From positions 10,001 to 74,000 of the forward strand of contig DATBIR010000297.1 in the NCBI GenBank assembly GCA_036556825.1: DNA of 64,000 bases, read 5' to 3'. Below, in pieces: positions 27,096 through 36,123 of this stretch. The translations under genes were made by a program, and so were the position numbers. The stretch comes from JAJKJG01 sp036556825 (GTDB lineage: Bacteria; Pseudomonadota; Alphaproteobacteria; Rhizobiales; Beijerinckiaceae). The first letter of the stretch is position 1. Every line of letters begins with the position of its first letter. The notes beneath the pieces are model-generated. The model had not been told where the DNA came from. It saw nothing but the letters and a program-made list of their open reading frames with translations, and ran no database searches.

Positions 27096-28484
27096 ATGGC
27101 TGATCTCGGCAAAGTCTACGAAGCTGTTGACCGCGAGAAGGATCGCTTCATCGCCGATCTGCAGCGCGTGGTGCGTCAGCCGAGCGTCTCGGCGCGATCG
27201 TTTGGCGTGCGCGAATGCGCCGAGCTGCTGAAATCGATGCTGCAGGATCTCGGCGTCGACGCGCGTGTGATGGAGACGGCCTGGCTGCCGATCGTCTTCG
27301 GCGAGATCAAGACATCAGTGCCGGGCGCGCCGACGCTGCTCATCTACAACCATTACGACGTGCAGCCCGAGGATCCGGTTGACGAGTGGAAATATCCGCC
27401 TTTCGGCGCCGAGATCCACGATGGCGTGCTTTATGGCCGAGGCGCCACGGACGCAAAGGGCAATCTCCTCGCCCAGCTCAAGGCCCTCGACGCCTACAAA
27501 TCCGCCGGCGTGCCTTTGCCGTGCAACATCAAGTTCATCTTCGACGGCGAGGAGGAGAGCGGCAGCCCGAGCCTGCCGGCCTGGGTGGACGAGAATCTCG
27601 AGCTCATCCGCGCCGATGGTGCGTTGTCGTTCGATGGCGGCTTCGACGCCAGCGACAAGCCGCGCATCCAGCTCGGATCGAGCGGCCTTTTGTTCGTCGA
27701 GATCCGCGCCAAGGGCGCCGATGGCGACTTGCATTCGGCGCGTGCTCGCATCGTCGAGAATCCGGCCTGGCGCCTCGTCTGGGCGCTCAACAAGCTGAAG
27801 GGCGAGGACGGCCGTATCAATCTACCCGGCTTCTACGACAGGATCCGTCCGGTCAGCGACTCCGATCGGGCCGCCCTCGCCAAGGTTGGATGGGACGACG
27901 AGAAGCAATACAGGGATCTCGGCATCCGCCGCTTCCTCCATGGCGTCACGGGCCTCAAGGCCTTCGAGCAGCTCCTGTTCACGCCCACCTGCAACATCGC
28001 CGGCTTCGGCACCGGCTATATGGGACCGGGCAAGAAGACCGTGCTGCCGAGCCGCGCCGCCGTGCGTCTCGACTTCCGCCTTGTCGCCGACATGGATCCG
28101 GTCGAGATCCTGGGCAAGCTGCGCACCTTCCTCGACGAGAACGGCTGCGCCGATTTCGAGATCGAGTGCAAGGGCTCGGTCGAGCCGTCGCGCACCTCGA
28201 TCGACAACCCGTTCGCGGCGATGGTCGTGGATGCGGCGAAGCGCGTTTACGGCGTCGAGCCGGGGCTGCGACCGACCGGCGACGCCTCCGGGCGGCAGGG
28301 CGTGTGGCTCGGTGGCAAGCTCGGCGGCGTGCCGGCCGCCAGCTCGTCGGTCGGCCCCCCGGCCTGGAACGGCCATGCGCCGAACGAGTTCATGAAGATC
28401 GACTACTACCTGCGCGGCATCAAATACGCCGCCACCATCTGGTCGAATTTCGGTGAGGGTTTCCGACGCAACGGCGCGCGCTGA
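27096..28484 (+). CDS. M20 family dipeptidase-type metallopeptidase
   Basis: 462 residues from the ATG at 27096 (GAGGG upstream). Zinc-site motifs: YNHYDVQPEDPVDEW (His and Asp), GRGATDAKGNLLAQ (bridging Asp), FDGEEESGSP (general base and metal Glu), and the dimerisation-domain His in GDLHSARA. This matches the carnosinase/PepV-like branch that splits dipeptides or N-acyl amino acids in the cytoplasm. It is divergent from the Opp importer, so imported peptides are a natural substrate (inference). Its stop lies 13 bases from the convergent GMC gene. Confidence 0.9.
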   Translation: MADLGKVYEAVDREKDRFIADLQRVVRQPSVSARSFGVRECAELLKSMLQDLGVDARVMETAWLPIVFGEIKTSVPGAPTLLIYNHYDVQPEDPVDEWKYPPFGAEIHDGVLYGRGATDAKGNLLAQLKALDAYKSAGVPLPCNIKFIFDGEEESGSPSLPAWVDENLELIRADGALSFDGGFDASDKPRIQLGSSGLLFVEIRAKGADGDLHSARARIVENPAWRLVWALNKLKGEDGRINLPGFYDRIRPVSDSDRAALAKVGWDDEKQYRDLGIRRFLHGVTGLKAFEQLLFTPTCNIAGFGTGYMGPGKKTVLPSRAAVRLDFRLVADMDPVEILGKLRTFLDENGCADFEIECKGSVEPSRTSIDNPFAAMVVDAAKRVYGVEPGLRPTGDASGRQGVWLGGKLGGVPAASSSVGPPAWNGHAPNEFMKIDYYLRGIKYAATIWSNFGEGFRRNGAR

Positions 28485-28497
28485 CGCGCAAGCGAGG

Positions 28498-30177
28498 CTA
28501 CGCAATCATGGCCGCCGCAAGCTTTTCGGCGACCATGATCGTGGGCAAGTTTGTGTTGCCGCGCGGCACTGTCGGCATCACCGAAGCATCGGCGACGCGC
28601 AATCCGGCAATGCCGTAGACCCGCCCCTCCGGATCGACCACCGCCTCCGGGTCATCGGCCGATCCGATCCGGCATGTGCCGCAGACGTGGAACGTTCCTG
28701 CGACGTTCCTGCGCACATGCTCCGCGAGCCTGTCGGAATCCTGAACAAGGCTGTCGAGGTCGTCGGCGCCGCCGGTCAGCCGGGCGAGAATCCAGTCGCT
28801 TGCTTTGGGACTGAGCTGCAGCAGACTCGCTACTAGCGCCGCTTTGACCGCATTGGCACGGCTGCGCTGGTTCAGTCGGCGCAGGCGGTCGGTGAAGCGG
28901 ACAGGGAACGGTGTCCCGATGAGCGCTCGAACCTCGGGATGAGAGATGAGGTCGACCACACGGCGGAAACCGATCATCATTCGCTCAAGGTCCCGGCGGT
29001 CGGCGAGGAAGTTGAATTCAACCAGCAGCGGTCCCGTCGGATCGTCTGACGAGAGTGCGACGCGGCCGCGCGAGAACGGCTTCCACAAGACGGGGCCGAA
29101 ATTGGCGATTTGCTCACCAAGGGCGTTCCATGACGATTTGCTCTGCAGGTTGAAATAGAGGTCGGTCTCGGGGCAGCCCGGCACTCCGGAGGACATGCGC
29201 AAGCCGGACACCTGGAGCGTGCGCAAGCTGGCGGGCTGTCGGCCGTGGCGCTTGAGGTGAGCGCCTATGAACAGGACCGGATGGTTTTGGAGGTTCGCAC
29301 CCACGCCGGCCCTGTCGGCGCGCACCTGAATTCCGGCCGATGCCAGGCTTATGGCAGGGCCGACACCCGCTCTGAGGAGGAAAGCGGGAGACTGCAGGGC
29401 GCCGGCGGCAAGGACCGTTTCGCGCGCCAGGATGCGCCGTGCCTCGCCCGACACGATCGCGTCGACCCCGGTGACGTGGCGACCATCGAACACGAGAGAC
29501 TTCACATGTGCATTCGCCATGACCGTAAGGTTGCGCCGTCGACGCACGGAGGCATCGAGATAGCAGATCGCCGTCGAAGCCCGCCGCTGCGACGTATTGC
29601 TCATGGGCACCGACGTGTAGCCGTCGCGAAAATCGGCATTCATGTCGGCGATCATCGGCCATTGGTGGGCTTCGGCGTAGCACTGGATCGCTGCAGCGAG
29701 CGGCGTCCACTGCGCGCGCGGGACGCGCCGGACCGGCGTCGGCCCTTCCCGCCCATGCAGGTCGCCGCCAAAGTCGAGGTCGGTTTCCAGCTTGCGGAAG
29801 AAGGGCAGAACGTCGTTCCACGACCAGCCTCTGGCGCCGAGCGCCTCCCACCCATCGTAGTCGGCGGGCGTCCCGCGCAGCGCCACCATTCCCATCACCG
29901 AGGAGCCGCCGCCCATGATCCGCGCCTGATCCAGAGTGATCGTCGGTGAGGTGTCGCGTGCGCGCCAATGCACCTTCAGACCGGGCCACATGTAAGCCTT
30001 GTTGTAGTAGGACGTGGGGTACACATCGATCACGTCGGCAGGCTCGGCGCCGGGCGGCGTATCCGGACCCGCTTCGAGAAGCAGCACGGACCGCTGCGAT
30101 GATGCCGACAGGCGGTTCGCGAGAACGCAGCCGGCCGTTCCCCCGCCGACGATGATGAAATCGAAGCCCTCGCTCAC
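28498..30177 (-). CDS. GMC-family FAD oxidoreductase (choline/alcohol dehydrogenase-like)
   Basis: 559 residues from a GTG at 30177 with GGAG ten bases upstream. Longer in-frame starts run into the divergent gene and encode low-complexity sequence. FAD loop: FIIVGGGTAGCVLANRLS. GMC signature: GGGSSVMGMVALRGTPADYDGW. The C-terminal active-site pair is His in FHVCGTCRIGSADDPEAVVD and Asn in VPRGNTNLPTIMVAEKL. It oxidises a primary or secondary alcohol with FAD; it has no signal peptide, so it is cytoplasmic. A 94-base promoter region is shared with the divergent FMN oxidase gene. Confidence 0.9.
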   Translation of the reverse strand: MSEGFDFIIVGGGTAGCVLANRLSASSQRSVLLLEAGPDTPPGAEPADVIDVYPTSYYNKAYMWPGLKVHWRARDTSPTITLDQARIMGGGSSVMGMVALRGTPADYDGWEALGARGWSWNDVLPFFRKLETDLDFGGDLHGREGPTPVRRVPRAQWTPLAAAIQCYAEAHQWPMIADMNADFRDGYTSVPMSNTSQRRASTAICYLDASVRRRRNLTVMANAHVKSLVFDGRHVTGVDAIVSGEARRILARETVLAAGALQSPAFLLRAGVGPAISLASAGIQVRADRAGVGANLQNHPVLFIGAHLKRHGRQPASLRTLQVSGLRMSSGVPGCPETDLYFNLQSKSSWNALGEQIANFGPVLWKPFSRGRVALSSDDPTGPLLVEFNFLADRRDLERMMIGFRRVVDLISHPEVRALIGTPFPVRFTDRLRRLNQRSRANAVKAALVASLLQLSPKASDWILARLTGGADDLDSLVQDSDRLAEHVRRNVAGTFHVCGTCRIGSADDPEAVVDPEGRVYGIAGLRVADASVMPTVPRGNTNLPTIMVAEKLAAAMIA

Positions 30178-30271
30178 GCGCTGTTCACTCCGTCCGTCCA
30201 GAAGTCCCGGTTGACACGAACCCGTCCCGTTGCTCAACCGCATTTGCCGACAAGATGTTGGGAGGGAGCCG

Positions 30272-31327
30272 GTGGACAGCGTGTCGTTCGACGCACTCGA
30301 AGAGGAGGCGCGCAACCGCGTCTCGCCTGGTGCGTTCGCGTTCTGCGCCTGCGGAGCCGACGACGAGATCACGGTGGCGGAGAACAGCGCCGCGTGGCGG
30401 GCCTTGCGTCTGCGCCCGCGCGTTTTGCGCGACGTTCGCTCCGTCGAGATATCGACCACGCTTCTTGGCGCGCCAGTACGCTCCCCGATCATGTTGGCGC
30501 CGACCGGCCGCCACCGCCTCTATCACCCCGAGGGCGAACGCGCGAGCGCCCGCGCCGCCGCCCGGGCAGGTGCGGCCTACATCCTCGCAACCAACTCCAC
30601 CGTGTCGATCGAGGACGTAGCAGCGGAGCGCCGCGATGCGCCGCAATGGTTTCAGCTCTACATGGGCCCGGATCGGGCCGTGACCGAGCAACTCCTCGAC
30701 CGGCTCGCCGCGGCGGGATTCACGGCGGTTGTTCTGACCGTCGACCAGCCGGTGCCCGGCTACAGCCCGCGGGCTGCGAGGAGCCCGGTGGCGGCGTCTC
30801 CCGACATTCGCCACGTCAATCTGCCCGGCGCGCCGATCGCCCGCACCGCATACGATCCGACGCTGAGCGGCATCGTCGCCTATCCGACCACGCTGCGCGA
30901 TCTGGAATGGCTTGTTCACCGTTCGCCATTGGACATCCTGGTAAAGGGAGTCCTGCGCGGCGACGATGCGGCACGCACGGTCGAGGCCGGCGCCAAGGCC
31001 GTGATCGTCTCCAACCATGGCGGCCGTCACCTCGATACGACCGTCACGACCGCGCACGCGCTGCCCGAGATCGTCGAGGCGGTTGGCGACCGCGCCGAAG
31101 TCTATGTCGACGGCGGCATTCGCCGGGGGACCGACGTGCTCAAGGCGCTTGCCCTCGGCGCCCGCGCCGTCCTCATCGGCCGTCCGGCGTTGTGGGGCCT
31201 CTCGGTGAATGGAGCAGACGGCGTGCACGAGGTCCTGGCCCACCTGAATAACGAGTTGCAGCGTGCGATGACGCTGAGCGGCGTTGCTGGGGTCGCGGAC
31301 ATCGCCCGGGACCTCGTCGCGACTTAG
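30272..31327 (+). CDS. FMN-dependent 2-hydroxy-acid dehydrogenase/oxidase
   Basis: 351 residues from a GTG at 30272 with GGGAGGGA five bases upstream. It is a TIM barrel of the lactate/glycolate/mandelate family. Conserved sites: APTG, FQLY, LTVDQP, ILVKGVL (Lys) and the catalytic SNHGGRHLD (His, Arg). The N-terminal substrate Tyr of the family motif (DYYASGA in plant glycolate oxidase, residue Tyr24) aligns with Phe in FAFCACGADDE, and the usual Arg after LTVDTP is displaced. It should oxidise a 2-hydroxy acid to the 2-oxo acid. The altered residues suggest an unusual substrate, possibly the acid formed after the GMC enzyme. Confidence 0.87.
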   Translation: MDSVSFDALEEEARNRVSPGAFAFCACGADDEITVAENSAAWRALRLRPRVLRDVRSVEISTTLLGAPVRSPIMLAPTGRHRLYHPEGERASARAAARAGAAYILATNSTVSIEDVAAERRDAPQWFQLYMGPDRAVTEQLLDRLAAAGFTAVVLTVDQPVPGYSPRAARSPVAASPDIRHVNLPGAPIARTAYDPTLSGIVAYPTTLRDLEWLVHRSPLDILVKGVLRGDDAARTVEAGAKAVIVSNHGGRHLDTTVTTAHALPEIVEAVGDRAEVYVDGGIRRGTDVLKALALGARAVLIGRPALWGLSVNGADGVHEVLAHLNNELQRAMTLSGVAGVADIARDLVAT

Positions 31328-31356
31328 CGAGCGCTCTGCGAGGAAGCGATCTTCGC

Positions 31357-32364
31357 TCAGCTCTTCAACTTTATCCCCGCCTGCTTGATGATCTCGCGGT
31401 ACATCGTGATCTCTCGCTTGATGCGGTCCATGTGGGCCTTGCCGTCCCGGGCCTGCACCTGGAAGCCGGATTGGGCGAGCTTTTCGCGGATGGCCGGGCG
31501 GCTCAGGATCACAAGCAATTCCTTCTCCAGCCGAGCGACGATCTCCGGCGGCGTCTTGGCGGGGGCCATGAGCGCGCTGTAGGTCTCGAACACGAAATTC
31601 TCGTATCCCGCTTCCTGCATGGTGGGCACGTCCGGCAGATCGTGCCACCGTTCCCGGCCGGTCACGGCAAGCGCTTTCACGGCGCCGGACTTGATGTGCG
31701 GGTGCGCGGGCGCCAGCACCCCGGAGCTGAGCTGCACGGTGCCGCTCAAGAGGGCCTGGAACGCCTCGCCGCCGCCCGTGAAGACGATCGTCGACATTTT
31801 CGGCAGGTCCTCGCGGACCTTCAGCACTTCGGCCTGCACGTTCGGGGTCGTGCCGATCGGAGAGGTTGAGACATTGAACCGGTCCGGGTTCGCCTTGGCG
31901 AGCGCAACGAACTCCTTCATCGTGGTGACGCCGAGCTCCGGTTTCACGGTGAAGACGTTCGGCGATGTGGCGACCTCGACGAGCGCCGTGAAGTCCCGGA
32001 AGGGGTCGTACGGCAGGCTCTCATACAGGCCCGGGTTCACGGAATAAGCGCTCGAGGCGAGGAGCAGCGTGTGCCCGTCCGGCTCGGCGCGCGCAACGAA
32101 GCCCATGCCGATGTTGCCGCCCGCACCGCCCTTGTTCTCGACGATCACCGAGCCGCCGATGGCCTGCTGCAATTCCGCTGCCATCAGCCTGGCAATGATG
32201 TCGGACGGACCGCCGGGTGTGTTGGGATTGACAATCCTGACGGTCCGTTCGGGATACGCCGCCAGCGCCTCTCCCGCCCGTAGCAGAGCCGGGACTGCAA
32301 CGGCGGCACCCGCCGCCTTGAGAAAACGGCGTCGTGAGGGAAATCCGCTTGTCGCGCTGGTCAA
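31357..32364 (-). CDS. TctC/Bug-family periplasmic solute receptor with Tat signal
   Basis: 335 residues from a TTG at 32364 that has GGAGG five bases upstream; an earlier TTG at 32430 has no ribosome site. SRRRFLKAAGAAVAVPALL is a twin-arginine signal. The Bug fold is clear: YPERTVRIVNPNTPGGPSD, VENKGGAGGNIGMGFVARA, DGHTLLL and VPTMQEAGYENF. It should bind a carboxylate-type ligand for a TctAB transporter. It lies 73 bases after the TRAP-like gene on the same strand. Confidence 0.88.
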   Translation of the reverse strand: MTSATSGFPSRRRFLKAAGAAVAVPALLRAGEALAAYPERTVRIVNPNTPGGPSDIIARLMAAELQQAIGGSVIVENKGGAGGNIGMGFVARAEPDGHTLLLASSAYSVNPGLYESLPYDPFRDFTALVEVATSPNVFTVKPELGVTTMKEFVALAKANPDRFNVSTSPIGTTPNVQAEVLKVREDLPKMSTIVFTGGGEAFQALLSGTVQLSSGVLAPAHPHIKSGAVKALAVTGRERWHDLPDVPTMQEAGYENFVFETYSALMAPAKTPPEIVARLEKELLVILSRPAIREKLAQSGFQVQARDGKAHMDRIKREITMYREIIKQAGIKLKS

Positions 32365-32437
32365 CGCTTCCTCCGTGTTTATGCTCGTCGATCGAGCAAC
32401 CGATTTGCCGCATCTGTCTGCGACTGACAACGGGCCG

Positions 32438-33376
32438 TTACCGCAGCGCCCCGACCTCGTCCTCGAGAAGCTCCCACGCTTCTTCCCCTAACTTCTCCCG
32501 CCACCGTTCGTAGACCGGCGCCAGGGCGTGCCGAAAGGGCACCTGATCGATCTGGGTGAAGACCAGCCCACGCGCCTCGAACGTTGCACGGACCGTGGCG
32601 TTGAACGTCGCCTGCTCGATACGCTGGGCGCGAATCGTGCTCGCGGCTCGACGCTCGATGAGCGCCTGGATGGCGGCCGGAAGCGTTTGCCATGACGCGA
32701 GGTTGGCGATCAGGTTGAAGCCGGACCACATGTGGTTCGTCATGGCGATGTATCTTTGTGCACGGTCGAGACGGAAGACCTCCATGACCGCCAGCGCGTT
32801 TTCCTGCGCGTCGACCCGGCCGTCTTGCAGGGCTGCGAAGATGCCGTTCACGTTCACGGCGACCGGCTTTGCTCCGAGCGCGCGGAACGTATCCACGAAG
32901 GCTGCCCCGTCCGGCACGCGGATCGTCACATCCTTGAGATCGGCCAACTCGCGGATGGGCCGCGAGCGCGTGCCGATCTGGCGCATGCCGTTGTCGAAGG
33001 TCATGAGCTCAAGGCCATACAGCCCCTTCGCTGCCATTGCCTGTTTCAGCAGCCCGCCGAGCGCGCCGTCGGATACGGCAAGCGCCTGGTCCGCATCCCG
33101 GAAAGCGAACGGCACAGATTGGAAATCAGCAAGCGGGACAACCGGCGCTAGAAGCCCGCCCATGAGCGTGAAAAAATCGATCTCGCCGCTCATCAGCATG
33201 CGCAAGGCCGCCGGGTCCGAGCCGGAAATCCTGTTGTTCTCCGGGAAGACATGGGCCGTCACCTGCCCGTCGCTCTCGTGCTCGACGCCAGTCCACATGG
33301 CCACCAGATGGCGGTGCAAGGGACTCGTCTCGGCCTGATTATGGAATTGCCGGAGCTGAAAGCCTGGTCGGGGCAC
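32438..33376 (-). CDS. TRAP DctP-like solute receptor lacking a signal peptide
   Basis: 312 residues from a GTG at 33376. DctP motifs: FHNQAETSPLHRHL, VFPENN, MSGEIDFFTLMG, LELMTFDNGMRQIG, IRVPDGAAFVDTFRALGAKPVAVN, GRVDAQENALAV. The fold starts almost at the first residue, and no signal peptide can be encoded, because an in-frame TGA (the amidase stop at 33413-33415) lies only 12 codons upstream. It therefore appears cytoplasmic, or defective, or joined to the amidase by readthrough. No DctQ/DctM genes are adjacent. The first codons are proline-rich (VPRPG). Confidence 0.75.
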   Translation of the reverse strand: MPRPGFQLRQFHNQAETSPLHRHLVAMWTGVEHESDGQVTAHVFPENNRISGSDPAALRMLMSGEIDFFTLMGGLLAPVVPLADFQSVPFAFRDADQALAVSDGALGGLLKQAMAAKGLYGLELMTFDNGMRQIGTRSRPIRELADLKDVTIRVPDGAAFVDTFRALGAKPVAVNVNGIFAALQDGRVDAQENALAVMEVFRLDRAQRYIAMTNHMWSGFNLIANLASWQTLPAAIQALIERRAASTIRAQRIEQATFNATVRATFEARGLVFTQIDQVPFRHALAPVYERWREKLGEEAWELLEDEVGALR

Positions 33377-33412
33377 GGGAGGTCCTGGGGCGGGAGGTGG
33401 GGAATTCCATAG

Positions 33413-34900
33413 TCACGGGCCGGCCGCTTGCAAGCATGGCGGAGCGAGCGCGCCCAGGACCGATTCGACCGCGAGGCCGAGCCGTAGCAGGGCTTCATCT
33501 CCGCCGCTTGCGCCGTCCAGCTCAATGCCGACGGGAAGGCCGTCCGTGCCGAGGCCGGCCGGAATCGCGAGCCCCGGCAGCCCGGCCGCACTCCCGAGGC
33601 TGATGTTGCGCGCGAAGGCAAGTTGTGGAGGCACGCTGCGGCTCCTCAGTTCCACGCGTGGAGCGGGTGAGAACACCTCGCGCGTGACTGGTGGTGCGGT
33701 CACGCGCACCGTCGGAAAGATCATTGCGTCGAGCCGATGCTGACGCAGATGATGCTGAACCGCTGTCTGCAGGGCCGGGCGGAGATCCTTCATTGCGCGA
33801 TGGTAGGCAGCGGCCGAGACAAAGGTCGGGCCGTCCGAAAGCGCGAAGGCTTGCAGCCGATCCCTGATGGCCGGCCCGGACTCTTCGATCAACGACTGCA
33901 GGGTGACGGGTGCATCATGAGCAGCGAGATACGCGGCAAGGCTTCGTGGTGCTTCATAGCCGCGAATCGTGGCGACGAGCGTTTCGAGAATCGCCGTGAG
34001 CTCCGGCAGCTCCGCCTCGACGAGCGTGGCACCGGCCTCGCGCAGTTTCGCCAGGGCACGTTCGATAGTTTCTTCGAGCGCGGCGTCAAGATCGGCGAAA
34101 TGTAGTTTCCGTGAGAGGCCTAGGCGCACGCCTTTCAGGGCAGCCGCCGAGCCCACGCGACGGCCCGAGATGACGCCGTCCAGAAGAGCGATGTCGGCGA
34201 CGCTGCGCGCCATAGGCCCCGGTGTATCGAGCGTCGGTGCGATCGGCACGATGCCCTCGCCTGGATAGCGCCCGGGCGTCGGGCGGAAGCCGACGATGCC
34301 GCATAGTGCCGACGGCACGCGCACCGATCCGACGGTGTCGGCTCCGATGCCAGCGGGTGCGAGCCGTGCGGCGACGGCGCAAGCGGTGCCGCCGCTGCTT
34401 CCACCGGGAATGCGCGAGGAGTCATAGGGATTGCGGGTCGCCCCGAACGTGACGTTATGGGTGGTCCACCCGAAGGAGAGCTCGTCCAGATTGGTCTTGC
34501 CGAGCAGGATCGCCCCCGATCCGAAGAGGCGGTCTGCAACCGCGGCGTCACGGCGAGGTCGGAAGGCTTTGAGGGAAGGGGTGCCGGCGCTCGTAGGCAG
34601 CGCTTTGGTGTTGATGCTGTCCTTGATCGCGAGCGGCAGGCCATGAAGCGGCCCAAGAGCCGCGCCTGTTGCCCGTTTGAGATCGGCGGCGCGCGCCGCT
34701 TCAAGCACCAGCGCAGGATCGATCGAGATGAACGCGTTGAGATGCCGGTTGGCGGCGTGACGCGCGAGCAGGGCGGCAGCATAGGCCTCGGCCGTGACCT
34801 GGCTTTCGCGCAGGGCACGGCTCGCCTCGACGAGCGTGAGCTCTGCCAGTTCCCCGTCGGAGGCAGTGGGCTGGCTCATGCGGCTGCGCGCCGGCGGCAT
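33413..34900 (-). CDS. Amidase-signature family hydrolase
   Basis: 495 residues; the start is the ATG at 34900 or 34879, neither with a good ribosome site. The Ser-cisSer-Lys triad is visible: Lys in LPLAIKDSINT, Ser in IPGGSSGGTACAVA, and the nucleophile Ser in GADTVGSVRVPSALCG (the usual TGGS is TVGS here). Other family blocks: LGKTNLDELSFG and CGIVGFRPTPGRYP. It hydrolyses a carboxamide in the cytoplasm. Its TGA stop is in the same frame as the TRAP-like gene that follows. It lies 43 bases after a TctC gene in one minus-strand run. Confidence 0.9.
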   Translation of the reverse strand: MPPARSRMSQPTASDGELAELTLVEASRALRESQVTAEAYAAALLARHAANRHLNAFISIDPALVLEAARAADLKRATGAALGPLHGLPLAIKDSINTKALPTSAGTPSLKAFRPRRDAAVADRLFGSGAILLGKTNLDELSFGWTTHNVTFGATRNPYDSSRIPGGSSGGTACAVAARLAPAGIGADTVGSVRVPSALCGIVGFRPTPGRYPGEGIVPIAPTLDTPGPMARSVADIALLDGVISGRRVGSAAALKGVRLGLSRKLHFADLDAALEETIERALAKLREAGATLVEAELPELTAILETLVATIRGYEAPRSLAAYLAAHDAPVTLQSLIEESGPAIRDRLQAFALSDGPTFVSAAAYHRAMKDLRPALQTAVQHHLRQHRLDAMIFPTVRVTAPPVTREVFSPAPRVELRSRSVPPQLAFARNISLGSAAGLPGLAIPAGLGTDGLPVGIELDGASGGDEALLRLGLAVESVLGALAPPCLQAAGP

Positions 34901-34943
34901 TGTGCAACAGCCGCCAGCGGCATCAGAGCCGTGCGGCCGGCGA

Positions 34944-36035
34944 TCACAAGGCCGGCCGGTAGTCCTTGGGCGGCCACCATTGCTGGAATTTGTCCGGTTC
35001 AGGCAGCCCGAGCTGCTCGGCGCTGCGCTGGCTCAAGCCCAGCTGCTTGAACAGGGAAGCGCGCGTTGTCTCGAGCTGCGCCGCTTTCTTGTCGATCTCG
35101 GCGCCCGACACGAACTCCGGCTGAATGAAGCGTTGGTTCAGGGCCTTCTTCAGCGCGTCAGACGCCACGGCCTTGGCGATGGCTGCCTCGACCGCGCGCA
35201 GGATCGGCTGTGGCGTTTCGCGACGCAAGGCGATGTTGTAGACGGCGCCGAACGGCGCCAATGCAGCCGCTTCGGGGACATATTTGGACACCGGCTCGAG
35301 CTCGGTCTTGGCGTCGATTTTGACGGGATCAGCCGTGAACGTAGCGAGGTGCCGCAACTTTCCCGAGCGGATGAACTGGATCTGTTCATGCAGGCCGCTT
35401 CCTGCAATATCCACTTCGCGCTGCACCGCGGCGATCGTGGCGGGGGCGCCTCCGTCGAACGGTACGTTCGAGAAGTCGAAGCCGGCCTTGGATGCGACGA
35501 GGGCCATCGCTTCGTGCCAGAGACCGCCAAGCCCGTCCGACGACACGCGCAGCTTGCCCGGGTTGGCCTTGGCAAAGTTGATCACGTCCTGGAATGTCTT
35601 GAACTGCGAATCCGGATGGGTTGCCCAGCTGGCGAGCGAGGTGGCCATCTGGAAGAACTGGAAGTCCTTCCATGAAACGGCAGTGTCGATCCCGCGGATG
35701 CGCGGATAGTCGAGGAAGCCCCCGGCGCCGAGCCAGGTATAGCCATCGGCCGGTTGCGACAGAACGTATTGCGTGGCTACGGAGCCGAGCGCACCGGTTG
35801 TGTTCGTGGCGTTGATCCGCACGCCGAGGATTGGCTCGATCTCCTTGAGGACCGTGCGGATGACCGCGTCGGTGCCGCCTCCGGCCGCGAACTGGATGAC
35901 GACCTGGATGGGGCGTTCCGGCTTCCAGCTTCCCTGGGCTGCTGCGGGCGCGATGCCTTTGCCGGCCAATCCTGTGGCTGCGCCGAATCCTGCGGCCGAC
36001 AGCAGGAATCCGCGCCTGTGGGGGTATCTGTGCAT
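34944..36035 (-). CDS. TctC/Bug-family periplasmic solute receptor
   Basis: 363 residues from the ATG at 36035 (GAGGAGAGG upstream). The signal HRRGFLLSAAGFGAATGLAG is Tat-like. Bug motifs: KPERPIQVVIQFAAGGGTDAVIR, ATNTTGALGSVATQYVL, ADGYTWLGAGG and VPFDGGAPATIAAV. It differs from typical members by the AAGGGTD ligand loop and the NTTGALG loop. It should deliver a carboxylate ligand, possibly to the TctAB pair at 40.4-42.4 kb. Confidence 0.87.
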   Translation of the reverse strand: MHRYPHRRGFLLSAAGFGAATGLAGKGIAPAAAQGSWKPERPIQVVIQFAAGGGTDAVIRTVLKEIEPILGVRINATNTTGALGSVATQYVLSQPADGYTWLGAGGFLDYPRIRGIDTAVSWKDFQFFQMATSLASWATHPDSQFKTFQDVINFAKANPGKLRVSSDGLGGLWHEAMALVASKAGFDFSNVPFDGGAPATIAAVQREVDIAGSGLHEQIQFIRSGKLRHLATFTADPVKIDAKTELEPVSKYVPEAAALAPFGAVYNIALRRETPQPILRAVEAAIAKAVASDALKKALNQRFIQPEFVSGAEIDKKAAQLETTRASLFKQLGLSQRSAEQLGLPEPDKFQQWWPPKDYRPAL

Positions 36036-36123
36036 TTGTCCTCTCCTCGTCTGGCTCCCTTGCGTTTCGCGACACACGCCGCCAGGCTTGGCTCGGATCG
36101 GGCGGACAAGGGGTCCGCTTGGC

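Noticed and set aside
30178..30492. N-terminal extension of the GMC oxidoreductase by up to 105 residues
   Set aside because: The extension is low-complexity, overlaps the divergent FMN oxidase gene and lacks any domain. The GTG at 30177 has a usable ribosome site.
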